Positions 21,668 through 34,781 of a stretch of 64,000 bases of DNA are shown here, one piece after another (positions within the stretch are counted from its first letter, which is position 1; every line of letters starts with the position of its first letter). Both the position numbers and the translations under genes were made by a program. Source of the DNA: Neolentinus lepideus HHB14362 ss-1 (taxonomy: Eukaryota > Basidiomycota > Agaricomycetes > Gloeophyllales > Gloeophyllaceae); the NCBI GenBank assembly GCA_001632425.1, contig KV425551.1:792996-856995 (forward strand), read 5' to 3'. The notes beneath the pieces are model-generated. The model made no database searches, had not been told where the DNA came from, and was given only the letters and a program-made list of their open reading frames with translations.

Positions 21668-23738
21668 ATGAATCCCAATCACGACGGCGCAATGGGCATG
21701 AACTTCCACCAACCCGGCCAGATTGACGCGGGCCTGAACTTCAATCCCCTGGCTGCGTTGCAAGCGGGAAATATCTTCGCGCAGCCGCAACAGAACGGAT
21801 TTCAGTCCATGATGAACCCCTTTCCCCAAGCTCAGATGCAAAATGGTGGTCCTTCGAATGCTAACTGGCCTCCTCCACGTTCTCAATCTCCAATGCCCAT
21901 ACAGCAGTTCCCCCCTCCATTACAGCAATCTCACACGCCCGGTCAACAACATCGTGCTCACATGCACCCTAACGGTGCGCCAAATATGAACGGTGCACAG
22001 GGGGCAAATACGAGCCCTTGGTTAGCCCAGTCTCAGATACCTGCTGGCATGAATCTAGCTTCCTTCCTTCCAGTTAATAATATTTTGACCGACGCGATGA
22101 GAATGATGGTTCCGGTGGGATCTTCCCCGGATGACGAGAAGATACTCATCAGTGTCTTACTGGATAGCTCGAGCAGGAATCAGACATACAGGCAGGCTCT
22201 GGATAGTCTTCATGGCGTGCGTAACTGTGTTTTTGTTTTGATTCGTTCGCCTCACTTCATGCGCGCCTATTCTGATCCAGGTAAATAACCACGCTTCTAA
22301 TCTGTGGAAAGACTATTATCTCGATCATAAACACAGGATTGATGAGCTAATACGTCGGCACACGAGCCCGCCGGTACCACCTGTACCTTCTAGACAACAT
22401 TCGCAGCACTCGGCCAATCCGCCTCTCATTCTATCGCATCCCCCAATGCCTACTAGAAATGGTTCACTTCCTTCTCCACATGTCCGTCAACCGCCTTTCC
22501 CGATGCCAGTGGCTGCACCTCCGAGGCCTACACCGCTTAGAGCATCCTCGTCGCAAAGCGACATCAAGCCAATGAAATCAGCCAAAAAGCCGACTTTTAG
22601 CCCTAGACCTTCTTCTCCGAAGTCGTCTGCCCAGCGCGAAGGCTCAGCCGTGTCCCGAGGTTCATCATCACAGCCTCGACGAAGCAAAACAAAGAAACCA
22701 CCCTCTAGCTCATCGTCATCGAGTGCCTCTACAGTGGAGAATAAGTCTTATTCGTACACTTCGACCCGTTATGTCTCTAGTTCTGCGAATCTACCAAATC
22801 TCTTTCCCAACTACGCGGACATCAAAGTTCCTGAGCCACCTTCCCGATCGCCTTCTCCACCCACGAATATAGTCCCGGCGCCTGGTGGTAAGGGTAATCG
22901 TTACACTGCCGAAGACAAGGCCTATTTCCCACTGAAGGTCGCATGGGAGGTAAAGCGTAACCCGCGCGCTACCAAGAACGACATCCTGCAAAAGATAGCA
23001 GAACGAGTGAGTATACGGCTCCTCATTCCTAGGAAGCGCTCACCATTGTCTAGGCCCCTCATCACAGTGTCCAGTCATGGAGAGCACATTGGCATGATAA
23101 TCCGGTAGCTGATAAAATATTGGCCACAGTTGCAGCCGACTTGTCGAGCAGCGGGGAGGAATCTGGTGATGAGGACGCAGATGGTGAGGATGACGACGAG
23201 GTGGTCGCATCACCTTCCGAGTACGGAGCAGATAAGTCAACGCATGTCGATGACGACGACAACGATTGGGATGTACCCACGGATGACGACGAGAAGGAGA
23301 TGGGCGCGCCTGGCGAATCATACACGGACGCAGATCAGCGCATTCTGGCTCGGTACATAGCTTCGCATGGTGAAGCGTGGTCAGACATGACGCGGCAGGA
23401 GAAATTTGGTCCGTTTGTAGAGCGCGTAAGTCACGATCATTCCGGTTCATTGTGTGGCGTATGTTGATATTGGTCCAGCATCCTGGCCGAAGTATCGCTT
23501 CATGGGCTGAATATTTCCGCAGATCCGAGCGAGGTGTGTTCATTCAGTTCTGGATAGTCTGAACTTCATCGACGTATAACATTTCGTAGACGTGATGCGC
23601 TATGTGCGCAGGTATCGCGAATATAGCAAGAAACGTCAATCTCCTTCGTCTTCTGCCAAACGCAAAACATCAGACAGAGAAGACGCCGATGATCAGCACA
23701 CCGATAAGCGTGCCCGGGAGGATGCAGAAGATGCGTGA
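21668..23738 (+). CDS. Protein with three Myb/Rap1-like modules
   Basis: Five exons (21668-22216, 22281-23006, 23054-23425, 23479-23533, 23590-23738), 616 aa. Likely nuclear DNA-binding or chromatin protein. After a Gln/Pro/Asn-rich N-terminus, three related helical modules can be aligned by eye. The first starts at S-S-P-D-D-E-K (about residue 150) and ends N-L-W-K-D-Y-Y...I-D-E-L-I. The second runs from Y-T-A-E-D-K-A-Y-F to S-V-Q-S-W-R-A-H-W. The third runs from Y-T-D-A-D-Q-R-I-L to S-I-A-S-W-A-E-Y-F...V-M-R-Y-V. Modules two and three look like Rap1-type Myb helices. A Ser/Pro/Lys-rich spacer lies between one and two, a strongly acidic stretch between two and three, and the tail is basic with likely nuclear-localisation motifs. 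DNA target unknown. Confidence 0.78.
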
Positions 23739-24105
23739 ATCCCTGTTGTATTTATTTACACTGGCTAGCTTCAGGACAGCTTATTGCCGTACGCGTTTGA
23801 CGTTGGGAATTACGTATGGTGATTGTCTCTCCTCTCCTAATTTCTTGTGCTCTTGTTATGCTGCTATGCTCTGATGTTATACTCCGCATTTTATTGCACT
23901 AATTCATGTCAGTATATATGTAGTTCTTTACACACATACATTTCTTGGTTTCGAAACTGCGATCAGATGTGGGGCCTGTCAGGAATTCGGTGGCACGTGG
24001 CGGGATATCGATTGGGTACATAACTGGAGCGCGCGTAGCAATGCAGGAAGTGACCCCTTCGAGACCCTCATCTCCCTCTACCCTACCAATAGAATCTGAT
24101 TCATC
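23739..24105. other. Spacer between the Myb-like gene and GDI
   Basis: About 367 bp between two plus-strand genes, with AT-rich 3' flank in the first half. CACGTG occurs near 23994, about 110 bp upstream of the GDI start. No gene seen. Confidence 0.4.
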
Positions 24106-25771
24106 ATGGATGAAGAGTACGATGTATGTTACAATCCCATCTCTTCAAATGCATGTCTTAACGATTGTGGGTAGGTCGTAGTCTTGGGCACTGGCTTGAC
24201 TGAGTGTATCCTGTCGGGTCTCTTGTCGGTCGAGGGGAAGAAGGTGCTGCACATGGACAGAAATGACTACTACGGAGGTGATAGTGCCAGTCTAAACTTG
24301 ACTCAGGTATGAATTGCAGGCAGCTGGCTCGTCCGTGACTTTATTGATCGTTTCTGTAGCTGTATCGTAAGTTCAGGCCCGACCAAGCAGTCCCAGCCGA
24401 GTTGGGCCGGGACCGCGACTACGCTATCGATCTTGTTCCCAAGTTTATCATTGCCTCCGGTGAACTAACCAAGATTCTTGTCCACACGGAGGTTACAAGA
24501 TACCTGGAGTTCAAGCAGATAGCGGGCAGCTATGTTTATCGTGATGGCAAGATTTCTAAGGTCCCAAGCAATGAAATGGAGGCCGTCAAGAGCCCTTTGA
24601 TGGGTCTCTTCGAGAAGCGAAGGGCTAAGAAGTTCTTTGAGTTCCTGCAGGGCTGGAAGGATGAAGATCCTGCCTCGCATCAAGGTATATGCTCGTGTAT
24701 CCAGTTTTCGAAGGCTAAGAGCTATATTGATCTGTTCACAGGAATCAGCCTTGACAATGACACCATGAAGACCGTCTACGAGAAATTCGGTCTTGAACAG
24801 GGTACTCAGGACTTCATCGGCCATGCTATGGCTCTCTACCTTGACGACGAGTTAGTGGCCCCTGTTCCAAAACTCGGACATCGATGATTTATTGTTCCCC
24901 AGCTACATCAACAAACCTGCTCGACCAACTTACGAGCGAATCGTCCTTTACTCCTCCTCGATGGCTCGCTACGGGAAGTCTCCCTACATTTACCCCTTGT
25001 ACGGTCTTGGAGAGCTTCCTCAAGCTTTTGCTCGTCTCTCGGCCATTTACGGCGGTACCTACATGCTCGACAAGCCAATTGACGAGATCGTCACGGACGC
25101 TGACGGGAAGTTCGTTGGCGTCCGTAGCGGCAATGAGACGGTGAAGGCCAAGCAGGTTGTTGGTGACCCCAGTTACTTCGGCGCTGGAAAGAGCGATGGT
25201 GGGAAAGTGCGCGTCGTTGAAGAGGGCAAGGTCATTCGGGCTATCTGTCTTCTAAAGCACCCTATCCCTGGTACGGACGAGGCGGACAGTTGTCAGATCA
25301 TCATTCCCCAGAACCAAGTCGGCAGGAAGAATGGTAGGGGATCGTCTTGTCATGTGGAACGGTTTTCTAACATCGTCCATTAGATATCTACATCGCTATG
25401 GTCTCTTCAACCCACAACGTCTGCGCCAAGGACATTTACGTCGCGATTGTTAGCACCATTGTCGAGACTGGCGTACCAGAGAAAGAAATCATTCCTGGTC
25501 TTCAGTTACTTGGCCCAATCTACGACAAGTGAGTTCTTGCGTTCTCGTACCTTTTCCCTGTATTCTAACCACATGCTGTAGATTCGTCTCAGTTTCTCCC
25601 CTGTACACCCCCACGGCGGATGGCAAAGCAGACAACATCTTCATTACTAACTCTTATGACGCGACATCGCACTTCGAGACCGTCGTTGAGGATGTCCAGG
25701 ATGTCTGGAAGAGGATGATTGGCACTGATCTTATTTTGAAGAAGAGAGAGATTGAAGGTGTCCAGGAGTAG
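24106..25771 (+). CDS. GDI1: Rab GDP-dissociation inhibitor
   Basis: Extracts GDP-bound prenylated Rab/Ypt GTPases from membranes and recycles them. Seven exons (24106-24123, 24175-24306, 24360-24684, 24742-24850, 24903-25333, 25384-25528, 25582-25771), 449 aa, the standard length. It begins [17 protein letters not shown], the FAD-like fold turn with the family's conserved sequence. It continues with [13 protein letters not shown] (Rab-binding platform), [33 protein letters not shown], and the effector-loop part V-S-S-T-H-N-V. The first coding exon is only 18 nt. Confidence 0.97.
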
Positions 25772-25977
25772 ATCCATTGATTTCACGATCGTTTTTCTTT
25801 GTTTTGCCCTCTCCTAATCATTCAGGTTCCCGTGTGCAATGTCTTGGATTTAGCAGTCATCATCAATATAAACCCTGTATTACAACAGCATTGAATAATC
25901 GCAAGAGAATTATTGGACGGATTATGATTATTAACTTAGGTGATGGCCTACCGCGGCCCAAGTGTGAGGTGCTAGGG

Positions 25978-28900
25978 TTAGAAGAACGCATTCATATCAA
26001 ACTCCGGCACTTTAACATCTTTTTTTGCCGACTTCATCAGACTCCCTAGTCCAGCTTTCCGAGCTAAGAGATCTGGCTCTTCCTCGAGCTCCTCCGAGAT
26101 TGCATTGCTATATCTGCGTTCTGGCGAGCCCGACCGAGTGGGTGCACCAGATGGAATATCCATGTCGATCATAATTGACGAGGTCCTCCTTAACGCAGGT
26201 TCCAGGGGGAAGAGGGAAAGGCGGGAAGTAGTAGGACTCGGTGGATGAACTTGCACGCCTCGCATGTTCTCGTGCACTGCAGTCGAGGGTCGCGCAAAGG
26301 ACCACGTGCGAAGGAGATCCAGTGCAAGGACGTGACAACCTATATTAAGTCAACCACCGCTATCCCACAAATGCCATGCTATAGAGTATTACTCACCTAG
26401 TCTACAGAATACACGGGCGATCTGGAGGACGAAGTTAAACTCCGTTTGTCCAGAGATTTCACTGGTCCCCTTTGCAGTCTGCAAGGTCTTGAGCTTCAGC
26501 TGTGAAAACAAAAGAGCTAAGCTTGGATCGTCGTAGTGGGGCTCTCCAACATCTGTAATTTGTTTGTTGAAGTAAGACGCGAGATCTGCTAGGGGCGTCT
26601 AATGCTAATGTTCGGTACACAGTTTCAGAAAGGAGATAAGTAACGTACCACTAGAATTCGCACAGCTAGATCTCGACGGTGTAAGAGCCAGAATGCCCAA
26701 CTACCCAACCACCTATTCCCGTCCTTGAAAGCCAAGGGTATTACTGTATTTTCTAGAATATCTCGAAGCACAGGGCCATTGTCGCCCTGTTCGACTACCC
26801 GGGCGAGAGCTATCGCTAGTTGAAAGTCGGACAGTTGCCTGACGCACACGTTCACAGCATCCTTCAGACTGCCGGCCAAGAGGAAAAACGCAGCGGCATA
26901 TTCTAAGGATAGTTCATGGATTAGAGGATTTGAAGACTGAAAATATGCTTACCGAAACGCTGTTTTGCTAGGAGAGCGTAGCCGTTTTTAAGTGCAGCGG
27001 TCCGCCATCTAGGCTGACTGAAATCGTTGGATAAGAACCTGAGCGTGAGTGCTTGCTCGGGATGCCAGGCCGCCGTGCGCCACAGCCCATGCACGAGTTT
27101 CACTTTTCCCAGCGCGAAGTAAAACAATGAGCAAGCTGAAGGATCACGGTTGTCTCCAGCAAGATATTGATTTCGGGCGATGACTTCCATATGAGTTTTC
27201 TATTCATTCACATGAGTAGTTATCCGGCACAAGGAACCAAGACTGTATTACCATCGTGTCGGCCGACGTGAGCCAGATGAAGACCCCTAGGGCACGCGCT
27301 TCATTCCAGGTCATTCTCCCGTTGCATGCAGTCATTGAGGCAGACAGCATGAGATCCTGACTTTCACTATGAAATGCCCAGATCATATCACGATAACGGA
27401 GGCGCTGTCGGGATCCCAATTGTCTTGGAACTGTTCCATTTGATTGAGGACTGCTAGGCGCGGACGCGCGTTGATTCAAAATGTGGAACGAGCGCATCAT
27501 CGCCAGGTACCGTAAAGCATTGCCATCCAAAGCACGTCGTTGCTCCTCTACCTGTGCAAGTTCATTACAGTCTCGCGGATAGGAGCATGTAATACTGTAC
27601 CTCAAGAGTAGTTTGTATCATGACTGACAAGTGTGCTTGTTCGTTTGGTGTGAAATGAGGCGGTGGGTCGGTTTCTAGATCTTCGACCAGCCGTCGAACT
27701 AGGTCTTGGTTGAAATCAGACTCCCGAGGCCTGTTGAATGCGTTAGGTACATCCGCGCGTGATGTCAGTTTCCTTACTCATCTGTTTCGTCTGGCATGTC
27801 AAACAGCGACGAATACGGAGTCTTCTTCTCCTTGGCCACCTGCGTAATGACTGATTAACCTTGGACTCAGATTGTAGGTTAATATTCACTGTGTGCTCTG
27901 CAATATCGTCCTGCAAGAATGCTTCAAGTGGAAGGCCTTTATAGTCATGGAAGTTTGGTCGAGCGCCCTCCCGTTCCTGTTTCAAGAATTTGGCTAAGTT
28001 GACGATGATGTCCTTCACAAGCTCCAGTTTGCCTGTCACGCCAAGTCACAAAGTATACTGCAAGATTATTTGTTGTGACTCACCCCATAGTAGACATTGG
28101 AGGAGCATCTGGGGATGATACTCAGCCAAAGGACCATTGAGTCGGGCTACATATTCAAAGAGACTTTCTGAAGCGTCTTCTTGTCCTTCACCATACCGTG
28201 GTTGTCCGTAAAGCAGCATATGATGGCCCGCGCCCACAAGCAAGGAACCATTGGCCAGCCATATTGAATCGGCAATGCCATGAGGTATCGTGCTAGCAGA
28301 GCTAATGGTTAGTATGGAACAACGTTATTCCTCAGTCAACATACTCCGACAAGTCTATCTTCCAGCATAGATCCCACCTAGGGCCTTCGTCGAAATAAGA
28401 CATCCTTTGCTGGCATAAAATTTCGACCGAATGGCTGAAACCGACTGCTAGGACTGACTGACTGTCTGGAGTCGAAGTCCAGTCCAAGTCGTTCACAGGT
28501 TCTGCAGCCCTGGATTAAAAAAAGACTTAGGTCCCTCACACATATTCCAAGTCAGATACGATCTCACCTCAGAATTTTTCGATACTCCAAACCCGAAGCA
28601 AATTCAGATTCTTTAGAGTCCCATATCGTCAGTTCCTCCCCCTCTGATCCCGGGACCACTAAACGTAAATGAGATCGTGACTTCGGAGGTTGCCGACTGC
28701 ACTAACACACCTAAAACAGACTTCTTGGCCGAACTACATCGAGCCATCCTAATCCCCGTCCTCCCTGTTCTGACTTTGCCTGTACACTTCCAGCCCATAC
28801 TCACTTCTTTCCGTTCCTCGAATATCCAAAAGGCCAGCTCGCCCGCCTGGGATATACTGAGAAGCACATCATGGTCCGTCTTGCCAGCAGATGCAAACGG

Positions 28901-30974
28901 GCCACTCCAGGCCATAGGATCAACGGGGATAATCATACTTGGAGGCGAGGGAAGAGGTAGAGATGAATGAGAGTGCATGATGAGTGACGGGCTGGGTGAA
29001 TGTGATACGTGTATATGGCACACGGAGGAGTCTGTTGCAATCGCGACGATGGATGATTGGTCTGACTCTGACGGGATAATGAAAAGGGATGAGACGGGAG
29101 GCAAGGCAAGCTTTGCAAGCGGTTTAGAGTGCAAAGTCAGGACTTGCTCCGCAGCAGAATATGTAGCATATAGTCGTCCTAGCAAGATATCGGAAGTTGT
29201 TCTTTCAAGTAATAACGAGCCCAACGTACCATATGGCAGCACTACAACATGATCAGCTGCACGCCACGCTGCCCGCTTGACAATAGGCGATCCTCTTCCA
29301 CCCACGCTGAACATTTGTCCTACATCCTCCCTTAGGACGGCCACGCCTTTCCCTTCAGGCGTTCTGATGAACCGGACAACTCTAGACGTCTCGCCTTCTA
29401 GAGGCTCTGGTCCCGTGTGTGTACACTTCAGCCCGTCAGCTTTTGCTTCAAAAAATTCAGGTAAAGACAAGTCGTAAGTCGTGAGTGGGGGCGCAGTTAC
29501 TAGGGTAAGCGTATTCTGTCCCGGTTGAGGCACAACATAAAAGTGTGACGTGGTGCGAGGGAGGAACCCGTGTGAAAAGTGCAGGAGGGTGAATTGTTTG
29601 AGTAGGGTAGGAGGTCGTCTATCGATGTTCTACGCGTCTGTGAGTGGCGTAGACTTGACTGAAGGCTTCTAGGCTCACTCACAGCAACTCCGGATACAAC
29701 AATGGACCCGTCACCAAGAACGCGCAGGAAAAGATCCCAGCCCTCATCCTTGATGTCTCTTAGGCGTCTAAGCCGACCATCTTCATTCTTCCCGGCCTTC
29801 GTGAGAATGTTAGCCAAAGCCGTATTGATGACTTCCCGATCAAGCCAAAATATGCTGGACGACGTGAAATTCAAATCAGACCTGGAGACCAAAGAGAAGC
29901 CTATTGAAGAGAACAGATCGATGGTCGCGTGCAGTTGTAGATGTTGTGGTGCGTCGATTACTGGCAGGAAGATGCGCAACACTGAATCCACAGTGATAGT
30001 GTATAGGACCAAGTCATCCCTGACACAGATGCGTCACGTGAATTGTCATAGACCATATATCTGATGTACCAACCTATTTGATGCTTGGGGCGCATCTCTC
30101 CATCGGATATCTGCAACCGCACGGGGATGCGGTATTCCTTGGGTTTGGCGGCCGGATGTCGTAAGGTAGATGCGAACAGTGTTGTCATACTATTATATAG
30201 AGATCAATATTTGGACACTTACTTAGGGTTCAATGCGCACCAGGGATGTCGTGGCGAAGTACATCAGCGATGGTGAGAACCGTACGCGGGCCGGCGTTGA
30301 GAAGCTGAGAGGCAGATAAATGCCGGTGGAGAATGATGATTGCAGACATAACATACAGAATCTCCCATTTATGGGACCAAGTCGGTAGATCATTTTCTAG
30401 AATTAGGGTATAGACAGACAAGTGGGACAGACTACCAATAGCAAGAAGCCCTGCGCCAAATGAGAGAAGCTCCGCAAGGTAGGAGTAAGGTGATATACCG
30501 GATTTACAATCCAACGCTGTGACCTCTTCACCTTCTGGAAGTAAAAGGGTAGAGTGAACTCGCCATACACCGCTCTGAACCCCTGACATAGACCATGCTG
30601 CTATGCGCGAACCCATGGCTGCGATGACCTGAATAGGCAGGAGCAAAATTCATGTGTTAGTGCAGGAGGAATGGAGATAGATAGCTCACTAGCTTCATGC
30701 TACCATCGACCGAGATACACTTCACGCTCTCCTTCAAATGTAATGTTCGAGGGAATGCCTCCCAGAACGCCAGTGCACGAACAAGGCGGAGGGTACGGGC
30801 ATCTAAGAGTATAACGGTATCCCCCAACGGATACAGCTACATCCACGATACGATAGTTAGTACAAGCATCACATGTGACTCTGGCGCACTCACTAACAGA
30901 GTCATCAGTGGTAGGATCAGATGCTGGATGCCAGTCTCAGGACAGCCTGTATACGCTTGCAATAGGTCCAACAT
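25978..30974 (-). CDS. RAV1: RAVE complex subunit Rav1 (V-ATPase assembly)
   Basis: Large scaffold of the RAVE complex that reassembles the V1 and Vo parts of the vacuolar proton pump. The start is the ATG of M-L-D-L-L-Q-A-Y-T-G-C-P (30974). It is joined by a short intron to L-Y-P-L-G-D-T-V-I-L-L-D-A-R-T-L-R-L-V-R, the start of a beta-propeller. WD-like repeats cover roughly the first 800 residues (30.6-28.6 kb). The Rav1-specific C-terminal domain is seen in D-F-Q-L-A-I-A-L-A-R-V-V-E-Q-G-D-N-G-P-V-L and G-N-R-W-L-G-S-W-A-F-W-L-L. The protein ends with the conserved S-L-M-K-S-A-K-K-D-V-K-V-P-E-F-D-M-N-A-F-F. Exons are numerous with short introns; I did not resolve all junctions around 26.3-28.6 kb. 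Confidence 0.9.
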
Positions 30975-31588
30975 TGGCCTCAATTCAGTTCTGCTTCTGG
31001 CACTAGGTTTGACAGATATTCGGCCACGTTTATGGCCATGAAAGACGTTCTGCAGTCAACAAGGAAAGAAGCTGAATGAAGTCAACCGGGTGGAAGCGTA
31101 TATGCGTGCGAAATGCGTTTTCGCTTTTCCTCGACACAAAAGACAACTCAGCTGCGTCCGGAAGCCCGCGGCTGCACACGTACTTTGTCAGTTTATACAG
31201 CTACATAGATCTAACGCTCCCTGGAATCAACTGTAAATTTCTTTTGCGTGCGACGTACCAGCCTCAGCTCTTGCAACAGACGATAATGTCCCGGTGTCGG
31301 TAAATATTCTCTTATACAATATTATTACATGTATGGAATGGTTTCGCAACTACTGCATCCGCGTATTGAGGGTTTGTGTCAAATTCAGCCGAGAAGTAGC
31401 GAATGTGTGCCCGGACGTCACATTAATGATGGCAAAGTCTAGCGAGGTACAAACGTTGCGTGAGTGCCGCAGTCGTGCTGCTCTTAGCGTAAAGCGCGTT
31501 CCGTCCTGCCTCTTCTTCTGTAACTTATTGCCCGCCCTGGCCCAGCGCCGCCGCGAGCTCTTTGCCCTGGATATCTTCTCGTAACATT
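30975..31588. promoter_or_regulatory. Divergent promoter region (RAV1 / fasciclin gene)
   Basis: 614 bp between divergent start codons. A CRE-like ggacgtcac lies near 31416. Small open frames here (31076-31303 and 31294-31584) have no protein-like character. No RNA gene recognised. Confidence 0.4.
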
Positions 31589-34439
31589 ATGCGGCTAGCG
31601 TCTTTCTGCGTCTACGCCTGGCTCCCCCTCGTATGGACATCGCAGACGACATGGTCGTCTCTGCCCACCATCCAGTCATCGACGCTCGTAGACGTACTCG
31701 GTAATGACACGGACTATACACTACTTCTCCATCTCCTCCAGCGAGCAAAGCTAATCCCAACTTTGAACAAGCTCAATGGAAGCACTTTATTCGCTCCCAC
31801 CAACAAAGCGATTGAGCGACGTGCCTCTGCTAACGCGCTGTGGCAAGCTGCCTTAGACGACGAATCTGACCTATACCGCGATAACCGTCAAGAGAAACTA
31901 CGTCAGGAGCTATTTTATCATCTGTTAAATTACTCAGTAATTGGGCTTCCAACGGAACCGGACCCGGAGGTACACAAGACCCTTCTCTTCCCTCGCAAGC
32001 TTGAAGATGCTCCCGGACATGAACCTCCACCCTCCCCTCCATGGTTGCCTGTACCAGGCGGTACACTGGGTGGGGAACCTCAGCGCCTGAGAGTCGCCTC
32101 ACGCGACGGTGGGGCCTGGGTTGGGGTAGACGCGTTCGGCCAAGGAGGCGCCGAGATAGTCAAGGGGAAGGTCGAGGCGGGAAATGGTGTCCTGCTGGGC
32201 ATAGGCGATGTATTGCATGTGCCCCCAGACTTATGTGAGTATTTTCTTTTTATAGAGATACTATCGGGGTTCCTTATCTTGCCTCCAGCGACTGTCGTGT
32301 CCCAGCATCCGTCACTCTCGTACTTCACCAAGATCCTTACCCCAGCCATTGCCAGCTATCTGAATAGCAGTTCTGAACTCACCCTGTTCTTGCCGGTCGA
32401 CTCCGCCTGGGACGCACTGCATCCGATCGAGCGGTTGTACTTGGAGAGCGAGTTTGCCACGGATGACTTGTACAGAATTCTCGAAATGCATGCAGCCGCG
32501 GAAAAGAGTGTTAAATGGTCTAACGACTTCGAACCTGCGATCAACTGTGAGTGGTATCTTATCTTGCCAGCGCAACCGAAGATGATTCGATCATATCAGT
32601 GACTACTCTGGACGGGCGCAAGCTTGAGATCGTGGTGTCTCCAGAGAAGACGATGATTTCGGATGCAAGCCTCGTCGAGCCTGACATTTACGCGTCCAAT
32701 GGCGTCTTACATACTGTGTCGTCCCTCCTGGTAACCCCGGGAGCGCTCAGATTGACACCTGAGAAATACCTGCTCGCACTCAACTGCACTTCTTTCGTGT
32801 CATTACTGCATTCCGTCAATCTAACCGCGTTTATCAACGACACGGATACTGAGTACACTATCCTGGCCCCTAGAGATGACGTCATCGGGCTGTTTGGAGA
32901 CGACGACCTACCTGAGCGAGGAAGCGAGGAACTGAAGAAGCTGCTCGAGTACCACTTTATATCGGGAAGATGGTCTCCTTCTAAGCTACGGGATGGCATG
33001 CTCCTGGAGACGGCATTGATAGAGCCTGGTCTTGATGGTGGCCGGCAGGTATTGGCGATTGAAGTCAGCGACGATAGAAAGAAGGATGAGAAGAAGGGTG
33101 GGGCAGACAGAACGGTGAGATTTGGCGGAGCTGGTGTTATCGGCGATACAAGTAAGTGAGATATGGTTTACAGTTTGATGTGGCGTAATTCGGATGCTTA
33201 TCATCATCTACGTCCTGTCCAGTCGAAGTCAACAATACGTTGATTTACTTTGTCTCCAGACCTCTGGTACCGCCCGTCGATCCTTTACAGACTGCGCTAC
33301 CCAAGCTTGACCTGTCTGCATTCTTGGCTGCTGTCTTTGCAACATCACTTGCTGATACGCTGAAGACTATTCCTCGGACGACGTTCCTCATTCCCCACAA
33401 TGCCGCCTTCGAGCGCCTCGGTCTGCTTGTTAGCGCGCACCTCCTATCATCATCCGCCAGATCCGATTTGGAGCATGTGATCCAGCATCATGTACTCGAC
33501 AGTGTCCAGTACGCCGCAAGTGTCCAGAACGGCTCTCAACGGACCTTTTCAACTCTGGAAGGCAGCGACATTCACCTCGATCGATCGAAGAATGGTTCGC
33601 TGGTCGTCAGTGCAAGCGGTGGATGGGCTGGCATGCTCTCAGAACTTTATCCCCAGAATGCTCTTACATCGACAGGTGTCATCCACGAGATCTCAGATAT
33701 CATGATCCCGCGATCGGTGAATCTGACCGTAGGGAAATTGGTCAAGGCTGCCAAGGGGTCGACCATGACGAGCATGGTTGTCAAAGCCGGGATGGATTGG
33801 ATATTGAATGGCACTTCACCACCAGAAGGATCGCCTTGGGCCGACCTTGGTCTCTCTGGCGCAGGATGGACGTTGTTATGCCCAACGGATGACTCATTCA
33901 AGCAATACAATCTTACTGCGTTATACGCAGACGAGAACCAACTGAAGGCTATCGTCAGTCAGCATCTCATTCCCACTTCGAGTTCTTCCCCATCGCTTGC
34001 TGTGTTCGATGTTCTCAACAACAATCGACCACTGGTCTTGGAGGATTCGGCTACGTACTCCACACTACTGTCACCGAACACGGCTTATGGGGATATTGTT
34101 GTCCGCCAGATGCAAGGTGACAGTGGCAACGAGTATGTGCTCGGTATTAAAGGAGCAAGAGGGACAGGGGGCGAAGCAGATTGGGCTCGTGTTCTATCCT
34201 GGGGCCGGTCGACGACTGGTGGTGGAGCAGGAGGCGTTGTCCAGATCGACAGACTCTTAATCCCGTACCAGCCTCCGTGGTGGATCGAGTACGGTGCCCC
34301 CGTAGTAGTGGGTGTCATTGGAGTGGGTATCATATGCTTGTTCTTCTGGGGAGTCAACGTCTATTGGCGGAGAGATGCTACGGAGGCCACGTATGAGCCT
34401 ATCGGGGGCTTCGGTCACACTGTGGATGAGGATTCATGA
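31589..34439 (+). CDS. Multi-FAS1 (fasciclin) type I membrane protein
   Basis: Four exons (31589-32234, 32289-32546, 32600-33151, 33223-34439), 890 aa. An N-terminal hydrophobic segment (residues 1-20) is a likely signal peptide. Repeated FAS1 units follow, marked by S-T-L-F-A-P-T-N-K-A-I (about residue 65), E-L-T-L-F-L-P-V-D-S-A-W, Y-T-I-L-A-P-R-D-D-V, T-T-F-L-I-P-H-N-A-A-F and W-T-L-L-C-P-T-D-D-S-F. Many of these precede a Y-H-dipeptide-like motif (L-E-Y-H-F, I-Q-H-H-V, V-S-Q-H-L) typical of FAS1. N-glycosylation sites are frequent. One transmembrane helix near residues 842-864 (V-V-V-G-V-I-G-V-G-I-I-C-L-F-F) leaves a roughly 27-residue cytosolic tail. Likely cell-surface or vacuolar adhesion-type protein. 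The start is an ATG nine codons inside a longer frame, chosen because it begins the signal peptide. Confidence 0.9.
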
Positions 34440-34781
34440 TCGCGTATGCTTTCTTGTCGTTTTGCTGTGTTGTCTCAAATAGAGTTGTAAGAGAAGGAGC
34501 ACTAATATGTAATTAGTAAATATGTAATTTAGCAGCTGTTGTGTATGTCAATTATTCGTCAATTCTGAGAGGTGGGGTTGAATGTCGGGGCCCCGCAGTG
34601 ACTGATATGTAATGCACAGATTAGATCGGAGAGTTATGATTGCTGCGAAATCACAGGCAATCGCCAATATTCCTACCGGACACGTCGAGACGATGCTCTC
34701 ACCTTGCCGGATCCGGAGCTCAGTGCATTCCGCCTTATTCTTGGCTCAAGTACCTGGGGTTGTTCTACCAATCCGTCCAGC
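34440..34781. other. Spacer upstream of the carrier gene
   Basis: About 342 bp between two plus-strand genes. The first 100 bp are AT-rich with repeated tatgtaat-type strings (near 34505-34530 and 34605), likely the 3' end of the fasciclin transcript. Confidence 0.35.
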
